Of a stretch of DNA of 64,000 bases, positions 40,757-48,504 are shown in pieces. Source of the stretch: JACPXH01 sp964409225 (GTDB lineage Bacteria > Patescibacteriota > Minisyncoccia > JACPXH01). Where the stretch lies: positions 1 to 64,000 of the forward strand of contig CAYPCM010000001.1 of assembly GCA_964409225.1 (NCBI GenBank). Reading direction: 5' to 3'. The notes under the pieces are model-generated. The model was given only the letters and a program-made list of their open reading frames with translations. It had not been told where the DNA came from and did not search any database. Position numbers and translations under genes: made by a program. How positions within the stretch are numbered: the stretch's first letter is position 1; each line of letters starts with the position of its first letter.

Positions 40757-40915
40757 ATCAAATATCAAATAGCTAATCGTAAAAATTATCAATGATCAAT
40801 TATCAATCAAACTCCAAACTCCAATTTTCAGTTGACGACGTAGCGTATTTGAAAACTGAGAAATTGAAAATTGAAAATTGAGAATTTAAGTTGTCATTTT
40901 TCATTTTCAGATATT
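40757..40915. repeat. AT-rich inverted-repeat spacer
   Basis: ATCAAATATCAAAT and TTATCAATGATCAATTATCAAT on the left, AATTGAAAATTGAAAATTGAG on the right, around a TTGACGACGTAGCG centre. It lies between pgk and the response-regulator gene. Confidence 0.6.
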
Positions 40916-41485
40916 ATGCCGAAGATTCTTATTATCGACGACGACAATTTTGTCCGGAATGTCTACGCTGACAAGTTTCGCACGCTTGGCTTTGAGGTGC
41001 TCACTGCTTCCGACGGTGTTGAGGGTTTGGAAGCCGTGCGTCAGGCCTCCCCAAAACCAGATGTTGTATTTACCGGTATCCAGATGCCAAAGATGGACGG
41101 GTTTGCTTTGCTTATGGAGCTTAGGCGTGACCCAGCCACAAAAGGCATTCCGGTTGTGATTTCTTCCCACCGCGGCCGCAAAGAAGACGAATTACGGACG
41201 CGGCAGTTGGGTGCGGCCGATTTCATCTACGCCGGTTTTGTGACGCCGGATGAAACGGTGGAGCGTATTCGGGCGGTGTTGGGGGGGTTGCCCGTTTGGA
41301 AGGTTGCGCTTCAGAAAAGTTCACCCGACGCCGCGCGGCTGGCCGAGGAACTTTCTGCTGATTCGAGTTTGACGTGCCGATCGTGCGGCGGCGAGTTGCT
41401 GCTCGAGATTACTTTCGTGCCGCAAGAAAAGTGTTATCGGCTGTTTTTCGTCTGCGGCGCGTGCGGCCAGCGCGCAACCCGTTGA
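40916..41485 (+). CDS. Receiver-domain protein lacking the phospho-acceptor Asp, with zinc-ribbon tail
   Basis: 189 residues from the ATG at 40916. The receiver fold is clear: KILIIDDDNFVR, then PDVVFTGIQMPKMDGFALL, VVISSHRGRKED. In normal receivers the seventh residue of PDVVFTG is Asp; here it is Gly (codon GGT), so it should not be phosphorylated in the usual way. The conserved Thr/Ser and Lys are also replaced. After about residue 125 comes CRSCGG and CGACGQ, a zinc ribbon rather than a DNA-binding helix-turn-helix. It may sense through zinc or partners. A hairpin (41481-41503) overlaps the stop. Confidence 0.85.
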   Translation: MPKILIIDDDNFVRNVYADKFRTLGFEVLTASDGVEGLEAVRQASPKPDVVFTGIQMPKMDGFALLMELRRDPATKGIPVVISSHRGRKEDELRTRQLGAADFIYAGFVTPDETVERIRAVLGGLPVWKVALQKSSPDAARLAEELSADSSLTCRSCGGELLLEITFVPQEKCYRLFFVCGACGQRATR

Positions 41486-41503
41486 ACTCCGCAGGAGTTC
41501 AAC
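41481..41503 (+). terminator. Hairpin at the end of the receiver gene
   Basis: 10-bp stem GTTGAACTCC/GGAGTTCAAC with a 3-nt loop; it includes the stop codon. There is only a weak T-run after it. Confidence 0.5.
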
Positions 41504-41520
41504 GCACGCCTTTATGGCCA

Positions 41521-41640
41521 CAGACCGTCCGAAAACTCCAAAATTTAGTCTTCGAGCTTGTCGAGAAGCCTAAATTTTGCCTTAAAACCGACGTATTGTT
41601 CTCGACAAGCTCGAACAATAACGAGTTTTCGGACGGTCTG
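41521..41640. mobile_element. 120-bp inverted-repeat element, copy 1
   Basis: Perfect 18-bp terminal inverted repeats, CAGACCGTCCGAAAACTC at the left and its complement at the right. Inside are nested hairpins built on TTCGAGCTTGTCGAG and CTCGACAAGCTCGAA. A second 120-bp copy is at 52371-52490. No ORF; a miniature, non-autonomous element is the simplest reading. Confidence 0.82.
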
Positions 41641-41653
41641 TATTGCGTTTCGT

Positions 41654-43408
41654 ATGTTTCTCCTCAAACCGTCTGCGCCTGTCGACTTCCATGCTCGCTT
41701 CCCCGAGTATCCGCGAGTTATTCGCGATCTCTTGTGGCAACGCGGCATTTTGAACGAGGGCGCGGTGGACGAATTTTTTCATCCCGACTACGGCGAGGAC
41801 CTGCACGATCCTTTTTTGCTGTCTGGTATGGCGAGGGCTATAGAGCGTATCTCTGACGCTATTGGGTGCGGCGAGAAAATTCTGGTTTACGGCGACTACG
41901 ATGCTGACGGCGTGTGTGCGAGCGCCATACTGATTACGGTTTTGCGTAAATGCGGAGCAGACGTTGAGGTCTACCTACCGAATCGAAACAGCGAGGGGTA
42001 CGGGCTTACCCGCGAGCGGATTGAAGCGTGCGTGGCCGAAGGCGTGGGGCTCATCATAACCATTGACACCGGCATTACGTTCGGCGAGGAGGTGGCGTTG
42101 GCCGAAGCCGCGGGCGTGAACGTTGTCATCTGCGATCATCATTTGCCCCCGCCGGTTTTGCCGCGCGCGTACGCCATTGTCGACCCGAAACTTCCCGGCG
42201 ACGGCTATCCCTTCAAGCACCTGGCCGCTGCCGGCGTGGCGTTCAAGGTGGTCCAAGCCCTCATGGCCCGCGGCGGCTTCGGCCTTGCTAACGGCTCGGA
42301 AAAATTGTTGCTCGACCTTGTGGCGGTGGCGACAATTGCGGACGTGATGCCGCTACTCGGCGAAAACCGTACGCTGGTTACGGCTGGGCTTTACATCCTG
42401 GCGCACACGACCCGGCCGGGACTCAAAGCGCTAATCGAGGTCTCCGGAATTACGCCAAAAGTTCTCGGCGGTGATTATGCTGCCGGCCAAATTCCTCGCA
42501 CCAATCTCGACGCTGACGCGGTTGGATTTCAGCTTGCGCCGCGGCTCAATGCTGCGAGCCGCCTTGATCATGCGAATACCAGCCTTGAGCTTGTCATGAC
42601 CGCCGATCCTAGCCGCGCCGCTGAGATTGCGCAAAAGCTCGACGAGAAAAACCGCGAGCGCCAAAGAATCGTAGACGACATTGCGGCGGAGATCGAAGTC
42701 ACGCTCGATCCAGCGGCGTTGCCGAAAATTATCATCGCCGGCAACGCCGAGTGGCAACCTGGCATTTTGGGGTTGGTGGCTGGACGGCTCAAGGACAAGT
42801 TTTACCGCCCGGCTATTATTTACCAGCGCGGGCCGAAAGAATCACGCGGGTCATGCCGTAGTATCGAGGCGTTTAATATTGTAGAAGCCATGCGTCAGTG
42901 CGGCGACATCTTTACTCAAATGGGCGGCCATCCGCGCGCCGCTGGGTTTAGCATTGCCAGCGATAAATTAGACGAACTAGAAGTATGTTTGGGCCGTACA
43001 GCCGAGGCGTGGCTTAAGCCGGAAGATTTGGCCAAGCCCACCGAGGCAGATGTTGAAATTTCAAGTTCTGAATTTACGTGGGAGCTGGCCGATTGGGTCG
43101 AGCGTTTGGAACCCTTCGGCGAGGGCAATCCCGAGCCCAAGCTGGTGATGCGAAACCTCGACGTGGTCGAAGCGCGGGCAGTGGGCGCGAATGGCAAGCA
43201 CCTCAAGCTGACGCTCCGGCCGGACAGCGACCCGCGGCGGTTCATCAAAGCCATCGCTTTTGGTCAAGGCAACGGCAGCACCTCTGGTCAGCTGGCGCCG
43301 GGCGATCGAGTTGATGCGTGCTTTGCGGTATCTGTCAATGAGTGGAACGGTTCACGCGAGCTTGAGATGAAGGTGACCGCGCTGGCCGCGCCAGCGCGGT
43401 CATCCTGA
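41654..43408 (+). CDS. recJ: Single-strand DNA exonuclease RecJ
   Basis: 584 residues from the ATG at 41654; longer frames begin inside the 120-bp element. DHH domain motifs: YGDYDADG (about residue 77), IIITIDTGIT, CDHH (about 160). DHHA1: QMGGHPRAAGFS. A C-terminal OB-fold (about 455-584) follows. It degrades single strands 5' to 3' in recombination and mismatch repair. The last codons run into a GTCATCCTGA repeat. Confidence 0.93.
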   Translation: MFLLKPSAPVDFHARFPEYPRVIRDLLWQRGILNEGAVDEFFHPDYGEDLHDPFLLSGMARAIERISDAIGCGEKILVYGDYDADGVCASAILITVLRKCGADVEVYLPNRNSEGYGLTRERIEACVAEGVGLIITIDTGITFGEEVALAEAAGVNVVICDHHLPPPVLPRAYAIVDPKLPGDGYPFKHLAAAGVAFKVVQALMARGGFGLANGSEKLLLDLVAVATIADVMPLLGENRTLVTAGLYILAHTTRPGLKALIEVSGITPKVLGGDYAAGQIPRTNLDADAVGFQLAPRLNAASRLDHANTSLELVMTADPSRAAEIAQKLDEKNRERQRIVDDIAAEIEVTLDPAALPKIIIAGNAEWQPGILGLVAGRLKDKFYRPAIIYQRGPKESRGSCRSIEAFNIVEAMRQCGDIFTQMGGHPRAAGFSIASDKLDELEVCLGRTAEAWLKPEDLAKPTEADVEISSSEFTWELADWVERLEPFGEGNPEPKLVMRNLDVVEARAVGANGKHLKLTLRPDSDPRRFIKAIAFGQGNGSTSGQLAPGDRVDACFAVSVNEWNGSRELEMKVTALAAPARSS

Positions 43409-43505
43409 ACGCAGTGAAGGATCTCGTTTGCAGCGCAAACGCGGTCATCCTGAACCGAGCAGGGCGAGTCCTGAGCGAAGCTCCGTAGAGCGAGCGAAGG
43501 ATCCC
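43397..43505. repeat. Two GCGGTCATCCTGAA...GAAGGATC repeat units
   Basis: The sequence GCGGTCATCCTGAACGCAGTGAAGGATC appears at 43391-43422 and again, longer and diverged, at 43440-43505 (with GAGCGAAG variants). The first unit provides the recJ stop codon. Same family as 28948-28974 and 9399-9535. Confidence 0.7.
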
Positions 43506-43521
43506 GTAATGATACGTTGCC

Positions 43522-44094
43522 ATGGTTCACCGCGCAGATTCGCACCACGACATTATCCTCGTTGACGAGCGCGATCGGCAGATCGGCACTGCCGGCAAGA
43601 TGACGCCGCACCGAACCGGCGCCTTGCATCGCGCGTTTTCGGTGTTTGTGTTCAATTCGCGAGGCGAGCTCCTGCTCCAGAAGCGTGCGAAAAAGAAGTA
43701 CCATTCAGCCGGGCTCTGGACGAACACGTGCTGCAGCCATCCGCGGCCGGGCGAAGCGACGCTGGCGGCGGCGCGGCGCCGTTTGAAAGAAGAGATGGGG
43801 TTTACGACGAAACTCCGCGAGGTGTTCAGTTTTATCTATCGGGTTAAGTTTGCAAACGGTCTTATGGAGCATGAGTATGACCACGTGCTCGTGGGTCGCT
43901 TTGGCGGCGCGCCCCGTCCCGATCCAGTCGAAGCAGAAGATTGGGAATGGGTTTCGCTTCCGCAACTTCGACACGACATTCGGCGCCATCCGCGTCGGTA
44001 CAGCTTTTGGCTCAAGAAAGTTTTGCCGCGGTTCACCGCGCATCTTACTTGCAACCGTCATCGAGCGGAGGGGCGCAGATGTACCATCTTTTGA
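43522..44094 (+). CDS. idi: Isopentenyl-diphosphate delta-isomerase, type I
   Basis: 190 residues. The Nudix-like core HRAFSVFVFNSRGELLLQKRAKKKYHSAGLWTNTCCSHPRPGE has the catalytic Cys (TNTCCSHP), and RRLKEEMGF and YIYRVKF-like segments add the acidic ligands. It interconverts the two C5 isoprenoid units. No mevalonate or MEP genes are in the window. Confidence 0.92.
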   Translation: MVHRADSHHDIILVDERDRQIGTAGKMTPHRTGALHRAFSVFVFNSRGELLLQKRAKKKYHSAGLWTNTCCSHPRPGEATLAAARRRLKEEMGFTTKLREVFSFIYRVKFANGLMEHEYDHVLVGRFGGAPRPDPVEAEDWEWVSLPQLRHDIRRHPRRYSFWLKKVLPRFTAHLTCNRHRAEGRRCTIF

Positions 44095-44114
44095 CGATCG
44101 CTAAAAGATGGTAC
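44081..44114 (+). terminator. 12-bp hairpin overlapping the idi stop
   Basis: GTACCATCTTTT (44081-44092) is perfectly complementary to AAAAGATGGTAC (44103-44114). It includes the stop codon region and may end the idi mRNA. Confidence 0.55.
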
Positions 44115-44174
44115 AGGGTTGAAGCTCCCGAAATCATGGCGATCGTGGTGAGACGTGAGAATGATAATAGGAAG

Positions 44175-44204
44175 ACGCCCGCTCTCGGAAGAGCGGGCGT
44201 TTGG
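44175..44204. terminator. Bidirectional terminator between idi and the lipase gene
   Basis: 11-bp stem ACGCCCGCTCT/AGAGCGGGCGT with a 4-nt loop and T-rich sequence on the minus strand. It serves the two convergent genes. Confidence 0.8.
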
Positions 44205-44209
44205 ACCGA

Positions 44210-46099
44210 TCAGTAGTTCGCGGCAGAGTACTCTCTGCCGGGCCATAGGAACAGGTTGTTCGTCGAAACGTTCTCGTTGCGGCTGGGGTCGTCGCTCGGC
44301 TCGATTGCGTCAATCTCGGCCGCGAACGCAACGATAACGTACCATTCGTCCCGGAAGAGGTTTGCCGGAAGCGTAAAGCTCGGCGTGGTTGAGGCCGGGC
44401 AATTGTATATTGCCCGGCGCGGCGCAAACCGCGTATAGACCCAACACCAGTATCGCGAAGCTCCCGGCACCGGCTCGAACCAGAAACGCGTCGGGGATAC
44501 GCTGTCAATGTTGAGCCCTTGCGGGAGTGGGAGCTGGCGGGGTCGATCGAGCGAGTGCGACGCTCCCCGCACCGTGCGGCCGTCGGTCGTCGTGACCGTG
44601 ATGTCAAAGACCCCGGACTCGCCTCCGTAATCTTGTTCGAAGATGTAGCTGGCGTTGCTGTTCGGGAGACGCCAGTCGAGGTCGATTACGATTACTTCGC
44701 CGGTCCGGCGGCTCCGCGCTTCAACGCGCGAAACGTAGTCAGCGGCTGATCCGCGTTCATCTGAGACGATGACCTCGATGTGGATTCGGTATCCCGATGT
44801 CCATGGCGATTCCCACCGGTAGGGGTTGTTGTAGGTCGAGACGAAGATGTTTTCAATCGCCGTGCGAGCGCTATCCGGAGGGGCGATCTGAAAGGTTGTC
44901 TGGGCGAGGTTTGAGACGCGGGTGCCGTCGTAGGGACTCTGGGTGGGGCGCACGAGGAGCGCGTAGAAGGTATACTCCCCATCGCTGCCGCGCCCGAGCG
45001 AATCGAAGCGGATGGGATACAGTTCCTCGCTGTCGAGGCGATGCGCCGCAGGCGTTGCTGTAATGGTCCATCCTGGCTCTCCAGATTCTATGGCGGTTTG
45101 GAATACGAACTGCCTGCTCGGGGTGAGGATGGCGGTGTAGAGGTCGGCAACGCGATTGCCCGAAGACGCCGAGAGTTTGATTCGAAGCGGTGAGCCGATG
45201 CGCGTCCTTGGTGTTTCTGTCTTGAGCACGAGCGCCACTGGCCGGCGAACCACCTCTGCGGTAATGGCGATTCGGACGTTATCGTCAGCCGTCTCGCACA
45301 GATGGTTGAATCGGTTGAGGGTGCACGCATTGAGTAGGTTGATGCGCACTTCCGCATGGAGCGGCACCCGCAGTTCGGCGCTCGCCAAGTTCTGGCTGCG
45401 TTCGTTCACCACGTCGTCGTTGCCCACGATGATGGAGCTGTAGGCAATCGGGGTGTCGCGGTAGCGGTAGAGGGCGTCGGTGTTGAGCTGGTTGAGTTCG
45501 AGGGAGTTCGGTTGCAGAATGCGTACGGCCGTGATTGCCCCCGAGAAACCAGCGACCGCGGCAATATTCGCAAAGTTAGACCCCAGGTGCGGGGTTCCCA
45601 CCGTGATGATCTGGCTTACCTTGGGCGTGCGAGCGTAGCTTAAGTACGCCCGGCACGCGAGCCCGCCCATGCTGTGGCCGACGCAAATCGCCTTTGATTT
45701 GCCGGTAAGCTCGAGGATAAAGTTGATGACACCCTCGAGCTCTTCGCCTTGCTGCTGGTAGGTGAGATCTTTTCCGCTCGTGAACGAGACCGTGTAGATG
45801 TCGCCCGGTTTGATGCGGCCGCCAAAGCGGGCATCTGGGAAGTAGTAGATTTGCCCGTTGCGGTATCGAGCTTGGCCGCCGAAGGTCCAGCCTTGGCTCG
45901 TGACGGATGCGAGGAATTCGTCCCACGTGCTCGCGTCGCTGTTGAGTCCATGGACGAGGATAATCGGGTGCTCGGGCGGCGAAAGCGCCGCCGCCGCGCC
46001 AATCCAGCCGGCTACGAGCAGAGCTGCCAGAAAGCCGATACTGCGTTTCCAGCTGCGCGGTTGAGTTGTGAAAAGAGCTGCCCATTCCAGTCGTCTCAT
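44210..46099 (-). CDS. Secreted alpha/beta-hydrolase (lipase-like) with C-terminal beta domains
   Basis: 629 residues; start read at 46099 with a strong AAGGAGG site. A signal or anchor segment (about 20-40) precedes PIILVHGLNSDASTW (oxyanion region), and the nucleophile elbow GHSMGG puts the catalytic Ser at 143. VGTPHLGS also fits class 2 / PGAP1-like lipases. After about residue 280 the rest looks like Ig/Fn3-type beta domains, including a final segment with FWFEPVPGASRYWCWVYTRF. It probably acts outside the cell on lipids, esters or cell-wall material. Opposite strand to its neighbours. Confidence 0.83.
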   Translation of the reverse strand: MRRLEWAALFTTQPRSWKRSIGFLAALLVAGWIGAAAALSPPEHPIILVHGLNSDASTWDEFLASVTSQGWTFGGQARYRNGQIYYFPDARFGGRIKPGDIYTVSFTSGKDLTYQQQGEELEGVINFILELTGKSKAICVGHSMGGLACRAYLSYARTPKVSQIITVGTPHLGSNFANIAAVAGFSGAITAVRILQPNSLELNQLNTDALYRYRDTPIAYSSIIVGNDDVVNERSQNLASAELRVPLHAEVRINLLNACTLNRFNHLCETADDNVRIAITAEVVRRPVALVLKTETPRTRIGSPLRIKLSASSGNRVADLYTAILTPSRQFVFQTAIESGEPGWTITATPAAHRLDSEELYPIRFDSLGRGSDGEYTFYALLVRPTQSPYDGTRVSNLAQTTFQIAPPDSARTAIENIFVSTYNNPYRWESPWTSGYRIHIEVIVSDERGSAADYVSRVEARSRRTGEVIVIDLDWRLPNSNASYIFEQDYGGESGVFDITVTTTDGRTVRGASHSLDRPRQLPLPQGLNIDSVSPTRFWFEPVPGASRYWCWVYTRFAPRRAIYNCPASTTPSFTLPANLFRDEWYVIVAFAAEIDAIEPSDDPSRNENVSTNNLFLWPGREYSAANY

Positions 46100-46178
46100 C
46101 GCTCATCCTCCTTCTCTGTGCGGGCGATGCGGTTGCGGTTGGGTGCTGAGTTGATGTTCAATCAAATACTCGTTGGTG

Positions 46179-46283
46179 TCAACCCCGTTAGAAAACAGAA
46201 CTTTGTCTCATCGAAAGTAAGAACTCTTTAGTAGACTGACAAGTCGAAGAAAGCATGACCAGCTAGTTTTCTAACGGGGTCAA
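46179..46283. mobile_element. About 105-bp ACCCCGTTAGAA-end element (shorter type)
   Basis: Perfect 15-bp terminal inverted repeats ACCCCGTTAGAAAAC (46182-46196) and GTTTTCTAACGGGGT (46266-46280). The interior differs from the 32699 and 50380 copies. No ORF. Confidence 0.75.
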
Positions 46284-46341
46284 TCACCTGCGATGCTGGA
46301 TGCGAGTGGTTTCCGGTGGTATATTGTGCGTAGAACGCTTT

Positions 46342-46749
46342 ATGAGTAGTTCAAGGATACGATACGCGATCGTTGGGGTGGTGCTCCTTACGGTTGCATT
46401 GCTCATTGTCGTCGGTCCAATCCGGGACTACGTTTTTGCGGGTGAGGCAGGAGATCTTCTCTGGGGAGCGCTGGTCGTATTCGTTGCCGTTCCCTGCCTT
46501 ATCGTTGGTATGCTTTTCCTCACCCGCGCCACCTTTGGGCAGGCGAGCGATGCCGTTGGTGCGAGTTCCCCGCCCGCAAGCGCCTTGCGCCGGCCCCTGA
46601 AGCCAACCGTGCCGATTGCGATCGGCGCAATCATCGTGGTGATTGCTGCTTTCTTCTTGCCAAAGGAATTTCGCGGACTTGAATATCTCGGGTATATTGC
46701 CGGGTTTATTCTGCTTGCGATCGGCGCGATCGAAGCGATTTGGCGGTAG
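46342..46749 (+). CDS. Four-helix membrane protein of unknown function
   Basis: 135 residues from the ATG at 46342; an ATG at 46300 would add 14 residues. Hydrophobic segments at about 9-26, 38-60, 88-104 and 112-132. A positively charged loop (RRPLKPT) lies between helices 2 and 3. TATATT (about 46319) may be its -10. No family recognised. Confidence 0.65.
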   Translation: MSSSRIRYAIVGVVLLTVALLIVVGPIRDYVFAGEAGDLLWGALVVFVAVPCLIVGMLFLTRATFGQASDAVGASSPPASALRRPLKPTVPIAIGAIIVVIAAFFLPKEFRGLEYLGYIAGFILLAIGAIEAIWR

Positions 46750-46955
46750 CACGGCTCGGTAGTGTCATCGGTTTGCCAAACGCGGTACTTCTTTGCAGAG
46801 TACTTTCAGGAGGTACGGAAGCTGTTTTCGGTTGTGACGACGTGGGGAAGGAGGTGAAGGCAAGCACCTTGTCATTTTGCACAGCAGTAGGGGGGTGTTC
46901 CGTGGTCGCCGCGGATGCGGCGCTGCGGACGATTTTGTAAGAAAGGAGGGCGGCG

Positions 46956-48107
46956 ATGCGCATCGTGAAGGCGGCGGCGGTGTTCGCAGTGCTCGTGGCG
47001 GTACTCGTGAGCTGTACTCCCATGGCCCAAGAGTTTCAACGTTGGACTGCGCCGCAGGCCACGGTAACCGGCGGCTCGGCCCAGGCAGTGGCCCAGGCGC
47101 AGTTGGAGCCCTATAACGGCCCCAAGCCGCGGGTCGTGGTGGCGCGCTTCGCCAACAAGACCGGTACTCACTACCAAGTGCGCTACACGCGCGGCACGAT
47201 GACTGCCGGCGATCCGCTCGGTGAGGGGATGTCGGATCAGTTCGTCACGGTGCTCATGGAGACGGGTCGCTTCATTGTCCTCGGAAGTAAAGAGGACCTT
47301 GGAGACGCTATCTCTGAGCAGGACTATGACCCGACTCGCTTTAACCCCGGCACGTTAGCGGCCAAAGGCGGACTCGAGGCGGCCGATCTGCTTATCATTG
47401 GTGCCGTAACCGGGTTCAAGCCCTCGCAGGCCTCGGTCGGCGGAGGCGCTGGCTACGTTACGAGCGGTTGGGGGTCTCTGATTGCCATGGCCGTAACAGC
47501 TGCGATGGCCCAAGACTACGTGGCCATTGATTTCCGGGCTATCGAGGCGCGGACGCGCCGTGTGGTCTGGGCGAGTCGCGTGGAAGGCACTGCCCGAGAC
47601 TTCAGCGCCGGCATCGGGGGAATCTTTAGCCCGCTCCTTGCCGGTGTCGGTGGCAGCTACTCGACGCCGATTGACCAAGCCACCAGAGCAACGATGGTGA
47701 AGGCGACTGAACAGCTCTGGATGAGTTTGGATCGTGGCGGGTTCATCCGACAGTGGGCGGCACAACCGGCACCGCAGCCAGCCGTTGCGACGGTCGCTGG
47801 TCCGGCCGCGCCGCCAGCGCCGAATTCCGCTCCGCCGCAGGCAGGCACGGTTCCGATTGCGCCTGCAGTTGCTCCGGCCGTGCCCCTAAAGGCGGTACCA
47901 GCGGTTGGCGCGCCGCTTGCTGGTATGGTCAAGGTGAAGGCCTCAAGCGCGATCTTGCGCGACAGCCTGAACGGTCAGCGCGTCGCTTCGGTGGCGCAGG
48001 GTGCGGCTCTTAAGAAGGTCGCAGAACGCAAAGTCGCCGAACACACCTGGGTCCAAGTCGAGTACAACGAGCAGGAGGTTTGGATCCGCGCAGACCTCGT
48101 TGAATAG
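46956..48107 (+). CDS. CsgG-like lipoprotein with C-terminal SH3-like domain
   Basis: 383 residues, start with an AAAGGAGG site. A lipobox (LVSC, Cys 20) predicts a lipid-anchored protein. Residues about 55-270 match CsgG/curli-assembly proteins: PRVVVARFANKTG, GEGMSDQFVTVLMETGRFIVLGSKEDL, and GGLEAADLLIIGAVTGFKP. A Pro/Ala-rich linker (about 270-325) leads to an SH3-like end with SSAILRDSLNGQ and WVQVEYNEQEVWIRADLVE. In Gram-negatives CsgG is an outer-membrane export pore, so its presence in a probable single-membrane cell is unexpected. Confidence 0.82.
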   Translation: MRIVKAAAVFAVLVAVLVSCTPMAQEFQRWTAPQATVTGGSAQAVAQAQLEPYNGPKPRVVVARFANKTGTHYQVRYTRGTMTAGDPLGEGMSDQFVTVLMETGRFIVLGSKEDLGDAISEQDYDPTRFNPGTLAAKGGLEAADLLIIGAVTGFKPSQASVGGGAGYVTSGWGSLIAMAVTAAMAQDYVAIDFRAIEARTRRVVWASRVEGTARDFSAGIGGIFSPLLAGVGGSYSTPIDQATRATMVKATEQLWMSLDRGGFIRQWAAQPAPQPAVATVAGPAAPPAPNSAPPQAGTVPIAPAVAPAVPLKAVPAVGAPLAGMVKVKASSAILRDSLNGQRVASVAQGAALKKVAERKVAEHTWVQVEYNEQEVWIRADLVE

Positions 48108-48132
48108 CATCGTTCTTTCGCAGTCCGATGTT

Positions 48133-48167
48133 CCGCCCCGACGCCTTCGCGTCGGGGCGGTTTCCTT
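48133..48167 (+). terminator. Terminator after the CsgG-like gene
   Basis: 12-bp stem CCGCCCCGACGC/GCGTCGGGGCGG with a CTTC loop, then TTTCCTTTTTC. The same hairpin recurs at 49181. Confidence 0.85.
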
Positions 48168-48212
48168 TTTCAAGACCTCGGCGCGTTGCGATCACGCTGC
48201 GTTTTCTACATC

Positions 48213-48241
48213 TGGCATATGCACCTGACATGTGGTATGAT
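48213..48241 (+). promoter_or_regulatory. Promoter of the AbiEii-type module, probably leaderless
   Basis: TGGCAT (48213-48218), a 17-nt spacer and TATGAT (48236-48241); the ATG at 48250 is 8 nt beyond. Confidence 0.45.
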
Positions 48242-48249
48242 AAAGGGGT

Positions 48250-48504
48250 ATGCGCAAGCCCAAATCAACCCCAAAAATTCGTTTTCGGCAGTCGCTCTTC
48301 TGGGATGTGGATCCTAAAACCATTCATCCCAAACGCCACGCTCGCTACATCATCGAGCGCATTCTTGATTTTGGCAATGACCGCGAGGTGCGGTGGCTCT
48401 GGCAGACGTACCCTCGAACGCTCATCGCCGAGGTCGTCCAACACTCGCGGGTGCTTCATAATCAGTCGCGCGCTTTATGGACGCTGCTCAGTCGCGGGGC
48501 GTAA
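48250..48504 (+). CDS. Putative antitoxin (DUF6922-like) of a nucleotidyltransferase TA module
   Basis: 84 residues, basic and helical. HARYIIERILDFGNDREVRWLWQTYP followed by LIAEVVQHSRVLHNQSRALWTLL resembles small proteins that precede AbiEii-type toxins. It overlaps the toxin gene by 28 nt, so the two are co-expressed. In such modules the small partner often also represses transcription. Confidence 0.72.
   Translation: MRKPKSTPKIRFRQSLFWDVDPKTIHPKRHARYIIERILDFGNDREVRWLWQTYPRTLIAEVVQHSRVLHNQSRALWTLLSRGA

Noticed and set aside
41558..41653. N-terminal extension of recJ (MSRSLNFALK...)
   Set aside because: It is encoded inside the 120-bp element; the same words appear at 52408 in the second copy, so it is element sequence, not protein.
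46740..46940. 66-codon ORF upstream of the CsgG-like gene
   Set aside because: Weak TTG start, no ribosome site and no domain; treated as leader DNA.
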